The notes below the pieces were generated by a model, which saw only the letters and a list, made by a program, of their open reading frames with translations, was not told the origin of the DNA and did no database searches. This document shows positions 8,393 to 17,483 of a stretch of DNA of 64,000 nucleotides, one piece after another; the stretch's first letter is position 1, and each line of letters starts with the position of its first letter. The stretch is from NCBI RefSeq assembly GCF_003940805.1, contig NZ_CP034328.1:3162001-3226000 (forward strand). The letters run 5' to 3'. Source of the DNA: Tabrizicola piscis (lineage in GTDB: Bacteria; Pseudomonadota; Alphaproteobacteria; Rhodobacterales; Rhodobacteraceae). Position numbers and translations under genes: made by a program.

Positions 8393-9412
8393 ATGACCCA
8401 GATCGCGCGCACTATCCAGCTTGTCGCCCGCCCGGTCGGGGCACCCAAGCCTTCCGACTTCCGGATTGCCAGCCTGCCCCTGCCGGACCCCGCCGCGGGC
8501 GAGGTTCTGCTGCAAATGCTGTGGCTGTCGCTTGACCCCTACATGCGCGGCCGCATGTCCGAGGCGCGGTCCTACGCCGCCCCAACCGCCCTTGGCGACG
8601 CCCCGCCCAGCGAAGCCGTGGCGCGGGTCCTGCAGTCGAACGATCCGGGACTGACGGCCGGCGATGTGGTGCTGGTCCATGATGTCTGGCGGGATCACGC
8701 AGTGCGCAAGGCCAGCGATTGCCAAAGGCTGGACCCCGCTATTGGCCCGGTGCAGGCCGCGCTTGGGGTGCTTGGGATGCCGGGGCTGACTGCCTATGCG
8801 GGCCTCAAGCACATCGGCAAACCGCAACCCGGCGAAACGCTGGTCGTCGGTGCCGCTACCGGCGCAGTCGGGGCGCTGGTTGGCCAGATCGCCAAGCTGG
8901 CCGGCGCGCGGGTGGTCGGCGTGGCAGGCGGGCCAGAGAAATGCCGCCATGCGACCGAGGAGCTTGGCTTTGACGCCTGCCTTGATCGCCACGTCCCCGA
9001 CCTTGGCGCCCGCCTGGCCGCCGCCTGTCCGGACGGGATCGACGTGTATTTCGAGCTGACCGGCGGCGATATCCTGCATGCCGCCTTGCCACTGCTGAAC
9101 CCTTTCGCGCGGGTGCCTGTCTGCGGCACGATTGCCAGCTACAACGCCACCACACCACCCCCAGGCCCCGACCAGTTGCCCGCGCTGATGCGCCTGATCC
9201 TGACCCGCAGCCTGACCGTCCGCGGCTTCATCGTCAGCGAATTCGCTGCCGACCGACCGGAATTCCTTGCCACCATGTCAAACTGGCTTTCCACCGGCAA
9301 GGTCCGCAGCCGTGAGGACGTGGCCCACGGCCTTGACGACATGGTTTCCGCCTTCATCGGCATGCTGGAGGGGCGGAACTTCGGCAAGACGCTGGTCAAG
9401 CTGGCAGACTGA
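8393..9412 (+). CDS. NADP-dependent oxidoreductase (MDR family, CurA/leukotriene-B4-dehydrogenase type)
   Basis: 339-residue medium-chain dehydrogenase/reductase without zinc sites, of the NADPH-dependent curcumin/alkenal reductase type (CurA, PTGR1). Evidence: LDPYMRGRM near the N terminus, GMPGLTAYAGLKHIG at mid-length, the nucleotide-binding VGAATGAVGALVGQIAKLAGARVVGVAGG, YFELTGGDIL, and a C-terminal GRNFGKTLVKL. These enzymes reduce the double bond of enones; the natural substrate here is unknown. The start is the ATG at 8393 after an AAAGG site. meaB follows 47 bp downstream on the same strand. The gene is divergent from hrpB. Confidence 0.92.
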   Translation: MTQIARTIQLVARPVGAPKPSDFRIASLPLPDPAAGEVLLQMLWLSLDPYMRGRMSEARSYAAPTALGDAPPSEAVARVLQSNDPGLTAGDVVLVHDVWRDHAVRKASDCQRLDPAIGPVQAALGVLGMPGLTAYAGLKHIGKPQPGETLVVGAATGAVGALVGQIAKLAGARVVGVAGGPEKCRHATEELGFDACLDRHVPDLGARLAAACPDGIDVYFELTGGDILHAALPLLNPFARVPVCGTIASYNATTPPPGPDQLPALMRLILTRSLTVRGFIVSEFAADRPEFLATMSNWLSTGKVRSREDVAHGLDDMVSAFIGMLEGRNFGKTLVKLAD

Positions 9413-9459
9413 GACGCAGGCCCCTTTCCACCGCCCGCAAGACTTGCCACAAAGGCGGT

Positions 9460-10449
9460 ATGGCCCAACCTATCGACCTTGCCGCCACTGCCAAAGGCAT
9501 CCTTTCCGGGGATCGCCGCGCGCTGGCGCGTGCCATTACGCTGGTCGAAAGCGCGCGGGCCGATCACCGGGCGCAAGCGCTGACGCTGCTTGGAACCCTG
9601 GCCGCTTCCGGCCGTCAGGCGCTGCGCATCGGGCTTTCCGGTACCCCCGGGGTCGGCAAATCCACGTTTATCGAGGCGTTCGGCCTGATGCTGACCGCGC
9701 AGGGCTTGAAGGTTGCGGTGCTTGCGGTTGACCCGTCCTCGGCCAGGTCAGGCGGGTCGATCCTTGGTGACAAGACCCGGATGGAGCGTCTGTCGCGCGA
9801 CCCGAACGCTTTCATCCGCCCCTCGCCCAGCCAGACCCAGCTTGGCGGCGTCGCCCGCCGCAGCCGCGAAGCCGTAGCCCTGTGCGAGGCGGCTGGCTTT
9901 GACGTGGTGCTGATCGAAACGGTTGGTGTCGGGCAATCGGAAACCGTGGTCGCCCAGATTTCCGACCTCTTCCTCCTCCTCCTTGCCCCGGCTGGCGGGG
10001 ATGAACTGCAAGGCGTCAAGCGCGGGATCATGGAGATGGCCGATCTGATCTTTGTCAACAAGGCCGACGGCGACCTGAAACCCGCCGCCATGCGCACTGT
10101 GGCCGACTATTCCGGCGCGCTGCAGCTTTTGCGCCGCCGCCCGCAAGACCCGGCCGGATTCCCGAAGGCGCTGCCAGTCTCGGCCCTTGCGGAAGAGGGG
10201 TTGGAACAAGCCTGGGCCGAGATGCAGACGCTGGCCGAGTGGCGCAAGACGCACAGCCACTGGACCCGGACCCGCGCCACCCAGTCCCGCCACTGGTTCG
10301 AGGAAGAGGTTCGCCAGGGGCTGCTGGCCGCCCTGCGCCACGAGCCACAGCGCGGCTTGATGGCAGGCTATGCTGACCGCGTCGCCACGGGCGAGATTAC
10401 CCCTGAGGCGGCGGCGGCCGAGATGTTGCGCGCCATGGGGCGCGGCTAG
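9460..10449 (+). CDS. meaB: Methylmalonyl-CoA mutase-associated GTPase MeaB
   Basis: 329-residue G3E-family P-loop GTPase that protects and loads adenosylcobalamin-dependent methylmalonyl-CoA mutase; closely related ArgK proteins share the fold. Motifs: GTPGVGKST (Walker A, about residue 61), VDPSSARSGGSILGDKTRM (switch region and base), ETVGVGQSE, and NKADGD (guanine specificity). The C-terminal region forms the dimerisation arm. No mutase subunit gene is in the window. It follows the oxidoreductase with a short gap, and rpmB lies downstream behind its own promoter. Confidence 0.93.
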   Translation: MAQPIDLAATAKGILSGDRRALARAITLVESARADHRAQALTLLGTLAASGRQALRIGLSGTPGVGKSTFIEAFGLMLTAQGLKVAVLAVDPSSARSGGSILGDKTRMERLSRDPNAFIRPSPSQTQLGGVARRSREAVALCEAAGFDVVLIETVGVGQSETVVAQISDLFLLLLAPAGGDELQGVKRGIMEMADLIFVNKADGDLKPAAMRTVADYSGALQLLRRRPQDPAGFPKALPVSALAEEGLEQAWAEMQTLAEWRKTHSHWTRTRATQSRHWFEEEVRQGLLAALRHEPQRGLMAGYADRVATGEITPEAAAAEMLRAMGRG

Positions 10450-10475
10450 TCCGGCAGATTGCGCACCCTTGGCGC

Positions 10476-10504
10476 TTGACGCTGGCCCGCTTTCCCCGTA
10501 TCTG
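10476..10504 (+). promoter_or_regulatory. Probable housekeeping promoter of rpmB
   Basis: TTGACG (10476-10481) is separated by 17 bases from TATCTG (10499-10504). This is a good sigma-70-type promoter for a GC-rich genome, and it lies 72 bp before the rpmB start codon. Confidence 0.65.
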
Positions 10505-10575
10505 CCCGCAATCGCTTTCGAGGGCTGGGGATTCCCCGCCTTCCCCCGTTTTTGACGAATCGAAGGAACACCGCA

Positions 10576-10863
10576 ATGTCGCGCGTCTGCGAACTCTCCG
10601 GCAAGGGCCCGATGTCGGGCAATACGGTCAGCCATGCCAACAACAAATCCCGCCGCCGGTTCCTTCCGAACCTGAACGACGTCACCTTGATCTCGGACGT
10701 GCTGGGCCAGTCGTTCAAGCTGCGCGTTTCGGCTGCTGCGCTGCGCTCGGTCGACCACCGTGGCGGTCTTGACGCTTACCTTGCCAAGGCAAAGGATGAA
10801 GAGCTGTCGACGGCAGCTCAGAAGATCAAGAAAGACATCGCAAAGGCACAGGCCTCCGCCTGA
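10576..10863 (+). CDS. rpmB: 50S ribosomal protein L28
   Basis: 95-residue L28 protein of the large ribosomal subunit. It starts [20 protein letters not shown] and carries the basic RRRFLPNL segment that is conserved in L28. The Cys-rich zinc form is absent, since only one Cys is present. The ATG at 10576 is preceded by AAGGAAC, a good ribosome site; a start 24 bases upstream is in frame but has no family match. It has its own promoter and an intrinsic terminator, so it is monocistronic. Confidence 0.97.
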   Translation: MSRVCELSGKGPMSGNTVSHANNKSRRRFLPNLNDVTLISDVLGQSFKLRVSAAALRSVDHRGGLDAYLAKAKDEELSTAAQKIKKDIAKAQASA

Positions 10864-10883
10864 CCTTTTGCAGACCAGATTTG

Positions 10884-10917
10884 AAAGGCCCGGCTTTCGC
10901 GTGAAAGCCGGGCCTTT
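10884..10917 (+). terminator. Intrinsic terminator of rpmB
   Basis: A perfect 15-bp stem (AAAGGCCCGGCTTTC and its complement) with a short GCG-T loop lies 20 bases past the rpmB stop. It ends in CCTTTCGC, giving a short U-rich tail. The strong GC stem makes this a convincing rho-independent terminator. Confidence 0.8.
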
Positions 10918-10958
10918 CGCATTTCGCTGGGGGCATTGATTGAAAGTTCGGGACCGCT

Positions 10959-11038
10959 GGTTCGGGGGAACCGGAATTTTCGAGAATTCCGGATCGGCGC
11001 CTTCAAAGGCTCCGGCGCGATTTCTTTGAAGAAATCGC
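10959..11038. other. Cluster of three hairpins between convergent genes
   Basis: Three hairpins follow one another: GGTTC/GAACC (10959-10972), CCGGAATT/AATTCCGG (10971-10992, loop TTCGAG) and GCGATTTC/GAAATCGC (11017-11038). They lie between rpmB and the convergent small secreted-protein gene, so they may end transcription of the latter (minus strand). The AT-rich arms resemble the palindromes at 5707-5750 and 46777-46801. Confidence 0.5.
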
Positions 11039-11063
11039 CTGCCTGACGCGGGTCGGGTAAGTC

Positions 11064-11375
11064 TTAGCCGGCGCAGTAGGCTTCGGCCGTTGCGCCAAAG
11101 CTCTTGTACCGTTCCCAGAAGGCATCGTCGCTGGCCGATTGCGACACCCAGGTCGCATGCGCGTTTTCCGGGTCGCGGAAGAACTTGGCCGCCCGGCGCT
11201 GATCCGATCCGGACAGGGTGGCATCTGCAGCTTGCTGGATGCAGGTGCAAAGTGTCCGCTTGCCCGCCCCCCGGTCCGAAGCCATGCAGGCCTTCGAAAT
11301 CGGTCCGGCAACGGCCAGCCCAACGGGAAGACAAACAGCGAGAATTGCCGCGAGCGTCAAGGATTTCATCATCAT
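11064..11375 (-). CDS. Small secreted Cys-containing protein
   Basis: 103-residue protein with a signal peptide (MMMKSLTLAAILAVCLPVGLA, then VAG as a likely cleavage site). The mature part has four Cys (KACMAS, LCTCIQQ, AYCAG) and the conserved stretch SGSDQRRAAKFFRDPENA, which I know only from uncharacterised periplasmic proteins of Rhodobacterales. Three consecutive ATG codons (11375, 11372, 11369) follow GAGG; the second or third has better spacing. The function is unknown. The Cys pairs suggest disulfide bonding in the periplasm. Confidence 0.75.
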   Translation of the reverse strand: MMMKSLTLAAILAVCLPVGLAVAGPISKACMASDRGAGKRTLCTCIQQAADATLSGSDQRRAAKFFRDPENAHATWVSQSASDDAFWERYKSFGATAEAYCAG

Positions 11376-11622
11376 CTGCCTCATTGCCGGTCCGGGGGGC
11401 AATAGCGACCACCCAACCCTTCCGGTCATTTTTCTGCCACGGATGATGCCGATTCGGCAGCATTTTTTCAAGCCACTACGGGCAGTTGCCATGGATCAGC
11501 GATGTTCCGCTAGAACTGGCGGGCCAGCCCGTGCCGCGCCACCAGATACGGTGGTGCAGCCAGTGATGCGGGTTTGCCTTGGCGTCGGTCCGGCCTAGAC
11601 TGAACGAAAACGTGAGGATGCC

Positions 11623-12267
11623 ATGTCAGCCCCAAGCCCGCGCAGCCGTGTCCGCCGCCTGCACGAAAAGGCCGCCTACGACCGCGCGGTGATCGACGCG
11701 ATTCTGGATGCCTGCCCGGTGGCCCATGTGGGTCATGTCGTTGATGGCTTTCCAGTTGTCATTCCGACCTTGCAGTGGCGGGAGGGCGACCGGATCTACT
11801 GGCACGGCTCATCAGCCAGCCGGATGCAGAAGAACGCGGCGGCCGCTCAGGTCTGCGTGACGGTCACGCTGACCGATGGCATGGTTCTGGCCCGGTCAGG
11901 TCTGGAGCATTCGGTGAACTATCGGTCGGTCATGGTCTTTGGCCAGGCCGAGGTGGTGGACGGCGTCGCAGCCAAGACCGCCCATCTGCGCGCCATGATG
12001 GAACAGATGTTCCCCGGGCGCTGGGATCAGCTGCGCCCGATGACGGCGCAAGAGTTGAAGGCCACCCGCATCCTGTCGCTGCCCCTGACGGAAGCCTCGG
12101 CCAAAATCTCGGCTGGCCCGCCCCAGGATCCGCCCGAAGACCGCAGTCATCCGATATGGGCGGGCGTGCTGCCGATCCGCCTGACGGTGGGCAAGCCGGA
12201 ACCGGCCCCCGACCTTGCGCCCGGCATCGCGGTTCCGCCCCATGCCAGCCGCTTTCGCATCGGCTAA
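11623..12267 (+). CDS. Pyridoxamine 5'-phosphate oxidase-related flavin-binding protein
   Basis: 214-residue split-barrel protein of the Pyridox_ox_2 (NimA-like) group, which bind FMN or heme. Typical marks are CPVAHVGHVVDGFPVVIPTLQWREGDRIYWHGSSASRM at about residues 30-70, followed by VCVTVTLTDGMVLARSGLEHSVNYRSV. The C-terminal RILSLPLTEASAKISAGPP is also family-typical. Members are poorly characterised; roles in nitroimidazole reduction or general flavin chemistry have been proposed for relatives. The ATG at 11623 has GAGG six bases upstream. It stands alone, upstream of lepA. Confidence 0.85.
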   Translation: MSAPSPRSRVRRLHEKAAYDRAVIDAILDACPVAHVGHVVDGFPVVIPTLQWREGDRIYWHGSSASRMQKNAAAAQVCVTVTLTDGMVLARSGLEHSVNYRSVMVFGQAEVVDGVAAKTAHLRAMMEQMFPGRWDQLRPMTAQELKATRILSLPLTEASAKISAGPPQDPPEDRSHPIWAGVLPIRLTVGKPEPAPDLAPGIAVPPHASRFRIG

Positions 12268-12405
12268 CGGCAGGTTCTTTCACGGTTCGGGACAGGCGGA
12301 GCGGAAGGGCATATCGCACTCGCCGGACCCCGACCTGCAGCTTGCGGAAAACTCCTGATCCATAAGCCCTTCCCGGCCCCCGCAGCGTCAGCTATATGCC
12401 GCGTC

Positions 12406-14205
12406 ATGACCGAGCTTTCCCAGATCCGCAACTTCTCCATCGTGGCCCACATTGACCACGGTAAATCCACCCTCGCCGACCGGCTCATTCAGTTGACCGG
12501 GACGGTGGCTGCGCGCGACATGAAGGCGCAGATGCTGGACTCGATGGACATCGAACGCGAACGTGGCATCACGATCAAGGCCAACACGGTGCGGATCGAA
12601 TATCCGGCCAAGGATGGCAAGACCTACATCCTGAACCTGATCGACACCCCCGGCCATGTCGACTTTGCCTATGAGGTGTCGCGGTCGATGCGCGCCGTCG
12701 AAGGCTCGCTTCTGGTGGTCGACGCGTCCCAGGGGGTTGAGGCGCAGACACTGGCCAACGTCTATCAGGCGCTGGATGCGGGGCATGAAATCGTGCCGGT
12801 CCTGAACAAGATCGACCTTCCGGCGGCGGAGCCGGAGCGGGTCAAGCAGAACATCGAAGACGTGATCGGTCTTGACGCCTCGGATGCCATCGAAATCTCG
12901 GCCAAGACCGGCCTTGGCATCCCCGACGTGCTTGAAGCCATCGTCACCCGCCTGCCTGCCCCCAAGGGCGACCGCAACGCGCCCCTGAAGGCGATGCTGG
13001 TTGACAGCTGGTATGATGCCTACCTGGGCGTCGTCGTCATGGTGCGGATCATGGACGGCGTGATGAAGAAGGGCGACCGGGTCCGGATGATGCAGACCAA
13101 TGCGGTCTACGGGATCGACAAACTGGCCGTGCTGAAGCCCCAGATGGTCGACATTGCGGAACTTGGCCCGGGTGAGATCGGCATTTTCACCGCCTCGATC
13201 AAGCAGGTCCGCGACACCAAGGTCGGCGATACGATCACCCACGAACGCCGCAGCTGCGACGCGCCGCTGCCGGGCTTCAAACCTTCGGTCCCGGTGGTGT
13301 TCTGCGGCCTCTTCCCGGTCGACGCCAACGACTTCGAAGCCCTGCGCGACGCGATCGAGAAGCTGTCGCTCAACGACGCGTCGTTCTCCACCGAAATGGA
13401 AACCTCCGCCGCGCTTGGCTTTGGCTTCCGCTGCGGTTTCTTGGGCCTTCTGCACCTTGAAGTCATCCGCGACCGGCTGGAGCGGGAATATGATCTTGAC
13501 CTGATCACCACAGCGCCCTCCGTGGTCTTCAAGCTTTACATGAAAAGCGGAGAGGTCATCGACCTTCACAACCCCGCCGACATGCCTGACCTGACCTATG
13601 TCGACCATATCGAAGAGCCGCGGATCAAGGCGACGATCATGGTGCCGGACGAATATCTTGGCGATATCCTGAAACTCTGCCAAGACCGCCGCGGCATCCA
13701 GTCGAACCTGACCTACGCCGGCACCCGCGCGATGGTGGAATACGACCTGCCCCTGGCCGAAGTGGTGTTCGACTTCTACGACCGGCTGAAATCGGTGACC
13801 AAGGGCTATGCGTCGTTCGACTACCAGATCTCGGAGTATCGCGAGGATCATCTGGTCAAGATGTCGATCCTGGTGAACGACGAACCCGTTGACGCCCTGT
13901 CGATGATGGTCCACCGCGACCGGGCTGAGGCCCGGGGCCGGTCGATGGTTGAAAAGCTGAAGGACCTGATCCCCCGCCACATGTTCAAGATCCCGATTCA
14001 GGCGGCTATCGGCGGCCGCGTGATCGCGCGTGAGACCTTGTCAGCGATGCGCAAGGACGTGACCGCAAAGTGCTACGGCGGCGATGCGACGCGGAAGAAG
14101 AAGCTGTTGGAAAAGCAGAAGGCCGGCAAGAAGAAGATGCGCCAGTTCGGGAAGGTGGAAATCCCGCAGGAGGCGTTCATCGCAGCGCTGAAGATGGATA
14201 GCTGA
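12406..14205 (+). CDS. lepA: Elongation factor 4 (LepA)
   Basis: 599-residue translational GTPase that acts on ribosomes, in initiation or back-translocation and 30S maturation. It has the family order: G1 AHIDHGKST (about residue 15), DTPGHVDF (G3), NKIDLP (G4), SAKTGLG (G5), then domains II, III and V, and the LepA-specific C-terminal domain ending in [23 protein letters not shown]. The ATG at 12406 has no clear Shine-Dalgarno, but it precedes the conserved [19 protein letters not shown] start. It appears monocistronic. Confidence 0.97.
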   Translation: MTELSQIRNFSIVAHIDHGKSTLADRLIQLTGTVAARDMKAQMLDSMDIERERGITIKANTVRIEYPAKDGKTYILNLIDTPGHVDFAYEVSRSMRAVEGSLLVVDASQGVEAQTLANVYQALDAGHEIVPVLNKIDLPAAEPERVKQNIEDVIGLDASDAIEISAKTGLGIPDVLEAIVTRLPAPKGDRNAPLKAMLVDSWYDAYLGVVVMVRIMDGVMKKGDRVRMMQTNAVYGIDKLAVLKPQMVDIAELGPGEIGIFTASIKQVRDTKVGDTITHERRSCDAPLPGFKPSVPVVFCGLFPVDANDFEALRDAIEKLSLNDASFSTEMETSAALGFGFRCGFLGLLHLEVIRDRLEREYDLDLITTAPSVVFKLYMKSGEVIDLHNPADMPDLTYVDHIEEPRIKATIMVPDEYLGDILKLCQDRRGIQSNLTYAGTRAMVEYDLPLAEVVFDFYDRLKSVTKGYASFDYQISEYREDHLVKMSILVNDEPVDALSMMVHRDRAEARGRSMVEKLKDLIPRHMFKIPIQAAIGGRVIARETLSAMRKDVTAKCYGGDATRKKKLLEKQKAGKKKMRQFGKVEIPQEAFIAALKMDS

Positions 14206-14277
14206 GGGGTTCAGACCTCACTCGAACCGGTAGAGGGCTGGTCTGGCTCGACAATACTGCCTGCGATCCAAGCGTAG

Positions 14278-14295
14278 GGTGGGTGCCAACCCACC
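14278..14295. repeat. Short GGTGGGT/ACCCACC hairpin after lepA
   Basis: Perfect 7-bp arms with a GCCA loop lie inside a GTAGGGTGGGTGCCAACCC context. This is a common type of small dispersed repeat in proteobacteria. It lies between lepA and the convergent 48-residue lipoprotein gene and has no U-run. Confidence 0.5.
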
Positions 14296-14317
14296 TCTCC
14301 CGCCCGCAACAGGTCGC

Positions 14318-14464
14318 TTAAAACAGCCCGTCCCCGCCTTGATCCTGCTCCACCGCCTCATCGGCGACCACGGCGACGCCGCCGCCGATCAGGAGGGGGG
14401 CGCAAGCGGATAGGGTGGCGACGGTGATGACGGCCACAAGGGCCTTCCGGACGATCTTCTGCAT
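14318..14464 (-). CDS. 48-residue lipoprotein
   Basis: Very short predicted lipoprotein: a basic start MQKIVRKAL, a hydrophobic stretch, and the lipobox LSAC at about residues 18-21. The mature peptide is APLLIGGGVAVVADEAVEQD followed by QGGDGLF. The ATG at 14464 has AAGGA nine bases upstream, which supports translation. The small Gly/Ala-Val segment and acidic tail resemble entericidin-like and glycine-zipper peptides, and two related genes follow on the same strand within 600 bp. The function is unknown. Confidence 0.7.
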   Translation of the reverse strand: MQKIVRKALVAVITVATLSACAPLLIGGGVAVVADEAVEQDQGGDGLF

Positions 14465-14565
14465 CGGGGTAATCCTTTGTCTGCGCGGCGACGGGCCGGG
14501 CATGGGTTTCAGCAATGGCGGGCCGGTGCTTCCACCCATTCCGGCCTGAACGGCAGGTTCAGGGG

Positions 14566-14766
14566 TTAGCGGCAGATGCCCGCGTCATCGCAGAACACGC
14601 CAGCTGCGCCGCCGATCAGGGCGCCGGTCAGGGCGCTGCCACCGGTCGCATCGGCGATCACGGCACCACCGGCTGCACCGGCAAGGCCGCGTTCAGTGTC
14701 CGTGTTCAGGCAGCCCGACAGGGCCAAGGCGCAGGTCAACAGGCCAGCGATCTTTACGGTCTTCAT
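14566..14766 (-). CDS. Glycine-zipper lipoprotein, 66 residues
   Basis: Small lipoprotein with signal peptide MKTVKIAGLLTCALALSGC (lipobox LSGC). A glycine-zipper region follows (RGLAGAAGGAVIADATGG and ALTGALIGGAAG), and it ends CDDAGICR with two Cys. Glycine zippers of this kind insert into or line the outer membrane in OmpA/SmpA-type lipoproteins. The ATG at 14766 has AGGAGAC at good spacing. Together with the 48-residue and entericidin-like genes it forms a run of tiny lipoprotein genes on the minus strand. Confidence 0.8.
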   Translation of the reverse strand: MKTVKIAGLLTCALALSGCLNTDTERGLAGAAGGAVIADATGGSALTGALIGGAAGVFCDDAGICR

Positions 14767-14936
14767 AAGATGTCTCCTTTGTTGCGAAACATATCCTGCC
14801 GCCTCGGTCCGAGAGGCGCATCGGGGAAAGGGAGCGGGGGTGAACCATCGGCTGCTCTCCTCCCACGATGTGCGGTCAAACCGGCAGATTTCCGCCGCCG
14901 GTCTGACCGAGGTGCAGGCTTGCGCAGAGGGTCGGA

Positions 14937-15071
14937 TCAGTTCCCGGATTGCACGTCCTGCGCTTCGTCGGTGATCACCTCGCCGGCGGTCTGAATGTCG
15001 CGGCCAGCGCCTTCGACGGTTTCGCAAGCGGCCAGGGCGACCAGGGCAAGAAGGGCAAGCGTTCGGGTCAT
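14937..15071 (-). CDS. Entericidin A/B family lipoprotein
   Basis: 44-residue lipoprotein: MTRTLALLALVALAAC with lipobox LAAC, then ETVEGAGRDIQTAGEVITDE. The C-ETVEGAGRDI-AG core is the entericidin signature. Entericidin A and B are an antidote/toxin lipoprotein pair in enteric bacteria; in alphaproteobacteria single copies are common and their role is not settled. A GAGAGG site precedes the ATG. A divergent lipoprotein gene starts 134 bp away with a CtrA-like box in between. Confidence 0.85.
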   Translation of the reverse strand: MTRTLALLALVALAACETVEGAGRDIQTAGEVITDEAQDVQSGN

Positions 15072-15167
15072 GGGAGAGGTCCTTTCAAGGGAATGCGTTC
15101 CATAACGCCCCACCCGGCATCCGGTTCCATCTGTTGGAAGACTGGCGTTCCTCGGGGCTGTGTGACT

Positions 15168-15182
15168 TTAACTCCGGATTAA
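15168..15182 (+). promoter_or_regulatory. CtrA-type binding site (TTAA-N7-TTAA)
   Basis: TTAA (15168-15171), seven bases, then TTAAC (15179-15183). This fits the CtrA consensus known from Caulobacter and used in Rhodobacterales. It lies 24 bp before the start codon at 15206 and 97 bp from the entericidin start, so CtrA could repress or activate either gene. Confidence 0.5.
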
Positions 15183-15205
15183 CCAAATCTGGCCAGACTA
15201 GACGG

Positions 15206-15508
15206 ATGAAGCATGCCATCACCCTTGCCGTTGCGGCCGTCACCCTTGCCGCTTGTGGCGCGTCGCCCGCGCCCGAATTCTTTGGGGCGACCCGCACCGA
15301 TATCACCGTCAATGGCCGGGAGTATACGGTATTCCAGAAGGATGAGCGGGTGGAGGTCATTCGCCTTGGTCATGCCAGACGTGGCGAACATCAGGAAATC
15401 CGCGCCACGATGATTGAACTGATCCCCAAGGTCACCGGGTGCAAACTAAGGGATGCGTCCTTGCAAGGCGACAGTGGTGAGATGCGCGGCAGCCTTCAGT
15501 GCCCTTGA
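15206..15508 (+). CDS. 100-residue lipoprotein, unknown function
   Basis: Predicted lipoprotein: MKHAITLAVAAVTLAAC with lipobox LAAC, then GASPAPEFFGATRTDITVNGREYTVFQK as part of a small beta-rich domain. Two further Cys (GCKLRD, LQCP) may form a disulfide. I recognise similar proteins only as uncharacterised Rhodobacterales lipoproteins. The ATG at 15206 has GACGGATG, a weak ribosome site; an in-frame TTG upstream lacks support. The gene has a CtrA-like box just upstream, and purC starts 30 bp downstream, so they may be cotranscribed. Confidence 0.75.
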   Translation: MKHAITLAVAAVTLAACGASPAPEFFGATRTDITVNGREYTVFQKDERVEVIRLGHARRGEHQEIRATMIELIPKVTGCKLRDASLQGDSGEMRGSLQCP

Positions 15509-15538
15509 CTTGCGGCGGGGAAGGCGGAACAAACCCCC

Positions 15539-16492
15539 ATGATCCAGCGCACCTTGCCCCATGCCCGCATTCCCGAACTGCCGAACCCGTATTTCGGCAA
15601 AGTACGGGATTGCTATGATCTTGAAAACAATACCAGACTTCTGATCACGACTGATCGGCTGTCCGCCTTCGACCAGATCCTTGCCGTCATCCCCTGGAAG
15701 GGTCAGGTCCTGACCCAACTCGCTCGCTACTGGTTTGAAAAGACGGCGGATATCGCCGCGAACCATGTGCTTGGCTACCCTGATCCAAACGTCGTCCTTG
15801 GCCGCAAGCTGACCATCCTGCCGGTGGAGATTGTCGTGCGGGGCTATCTTGCCGGCACCACCTCGACCTCGATCCTGCCGCAATACCGCAAGGGCGTGCG
15901 GCAGATGTACGGTCACCACCTTCCCGATGGTCTGCGCGATAATCAGGCCCTGCCAAGTGCAATCATCACCCCCACGTCGAAGGCCTTTGACGGGGGCCAT
16001 GATGAACCGCTGACGGCGGCTGACATCCTCAGCAACGGTCTGCTGACCGCCGTGCAATGGGATGAGGTCAGCGCCAAAGCGCTTGCCCTGTTCGCGCGGG
16101 GCCAGAAGATGGCGGCAAAGCGCGGGTTGATCCTTGTCGATACCAAGTATGAATTCGGCATCGATGCAGACGGCACCATTCTGCTGGCGGATGAGATTCA
16201 CACGCCAGACAGCAGCCGCTACTGGCGCGCCGACGGGTATGAGGCGGCGTTGCGCGACGGTGCCCGACCGCCCAGTTTCGACAAGGATGTGATCCGTGCC
16301 TGGGTCGTGGCGCGCTGCGATCCGTACAAGGACCCCGTGCCGGAAATCCCGCAGGACATGATCGAAAAGACCGCACAGGTCTATATCGAGGCTTATGAGG
16401 CGATCACCGGCGAGAAGTTTGTTCCCGATGCCAGCGGTGAAACGCCGCTGGACCGGGTGCGGGGCAATCTGGCAGGGTTTTTCGTGGCCTGA
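15539..16492 (+). CDS. purC: Phosphoribosylaminoimidazole-succinocarboxamide synthase
   Basis: SAICAR synthetase, joining aspartate to CAIR in purine synthesis. At 317 residues it belongs to the longer, yeast ADE1-like type. Motifs include GKVRDCYDL (nucleotide binding, about residue 20), [25 protein letters not shown], and the late LVDTKYEFG followed by [14 protein letters not shown] second, shorter purC copy, often beside purSQL in Rhodobacterales, would be outside the window if present. The Shine-Dalgarno is weak (GGAACAAACCCCC). The gene may be read together with the upstream lipoprotein. Confidence 0.95.
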   Translation: MIQRTLPHARIPELPNPYFGKVRDCYDLENNTRLLITTDRLSAFDQILAVIPWKGQVLTQLARYWFEKTADIAANHVLGYPDPNVVLGRKLTILPVEIVVRGYLAGTTSTSILPQYRKGVRQMYGHHLPDGLRDNQALPSAIITPTSKAFDGGHDEPLTAADILSNGLLTAVQWDEVSAKALALFARGQKMAAKRGLILVDTKYEFGIDADGTILLADEIHTPDSSRYWRADGYEAALRDGARPPSFDKDVIRAWVVARCDPYKDPVPEIPQDMIEKTAQVYIEAYEAITGEKFVPDASGETPLDRVRGNLAGFFVA

Positions 16493-16559
16493 CAGCCGCG
16501 GATGTTTGCGCTAACGTAAGGCGGGCCCAGGTCGCGGCACATTTCGGGGGAGGTAGACC

Positions 16560-17483
16560 ATGATTCTCAGCTGTGGCGAGGCGTTGATCGACATGCTGCC
16601 GCGCACCTCAACCGAAGGTGAGGCGTGTTTTGCCCCCTATGCCGGCGGGGCGGTGTTCAACACCGCCATCGCCCTTGGCAGGCTGGGGGCGGACTCCGCG
16701 TTCTTTTCGGGCGTTTCCAACGACATGCTGGGCGAGATTCTGGCAGATACCCTTGTGGCGTCAAACGTCGACATCCGCCATCTTGCGCGGTCTGATCGCC
16801 CGACCACGGTGGCGTTCGTCAAGCTGGTGAACGGCCAGGCGACCTATGCCTTCTATGATGAGGCGACGGCGGGTCGTATGCTGGCCCAAGCGGACCTGCC
16901 GATCTTGCCTGCCACGGTCAGCACCCTGTTCTTCGGCGGGATCAGTCTGGTGAACGACCCCGCCGCCAGTACCTATGAGGCGCTGCAGGCGCGCGAAGCT
17001 GCCACGCGGGTCACAATGATCGACCCGAATATCCGACCGGGCTTCATTGCCGGGAAAGAGGCTGAATACCGGGCCCGGATCATGCGGATGATCGCCCGCG
17101 CCGATATCGTGAAGCTGTCGGATGAAGACCTGCACTGGCTGGAGGGCGAGGGTGACCTAACGGCACTGGCCCGGGGTCTGCTGGGCCGCGGGCCGAAGGT
17201 GGTTTTCATCACCGAAGGGTCAGCTGGCGCCCGGGCGGTGACGGCAACGCAGGACCGGTTCGTCGCGGCGACCAAGGTGACGGTCGTCGACACGGTCGGC
17301 GCGGGAGACACGTTCAACGCGGGTGTTCTGGCGTCGCTTGACGCTGCGGGCGTGCTGTCGAAAAGCGGGATTGCGGCCTTGTCCGACGCGACCCTTGACG
17401 CGGCCCTTGGCCTTGGCTGCCGGGCGGCAGCGATCACCGTCAGCCGCGCAGGCGCGAACCCGCCCTGGGCCAAGGAACTGTGA
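16560..17483 (+). CDS. PfkB-family carbohydrate kinase (fructokinase-like)
   Basis: 307-residue ribokinase-family sugar kinase. It has the N-terminal substrate site with [15 protein letters not shown], the middle [11 protein letters not shown], and the C-terminal PfkB signature [12 protein letters not shown] with the catalytic Asp. It most resembles fructokinases. GGGGGAGG lies upstream of the ATG. It overlaps dtd by four bases (GTGA), so the two are translationally coupled. No sugar transporter is nearby to fix the substrate; 2-keto-3-deoxygluconate kinase is a less likely alternative. Confidence 0.88.
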   Translation: MILSCGEALIDMLPRTSTEGEACFAPYAGGAVFNTAIALGRLGADSAFFSGVSNDMLGEILADTLVASNVDIRHLARSDRPTTVAFVKLVNGQATYAFYDEATAGRMLAQADLPILPATVSTLFFGGISLVNDPAASTYEALQAREAATRVTMIDPNIRPGFIAGKEAEYRARIMRMIARADIVKLSDEDLHWLEGEGDLTALARGLLGRGPKVVFITEGSAGARAVTATQDRFVAATKVTVVDTVGAGDTFNAGVLASLDAAGVLSKSGIAALSDATLDAALGLGCRAAAITVSRAGANPPWAKEL

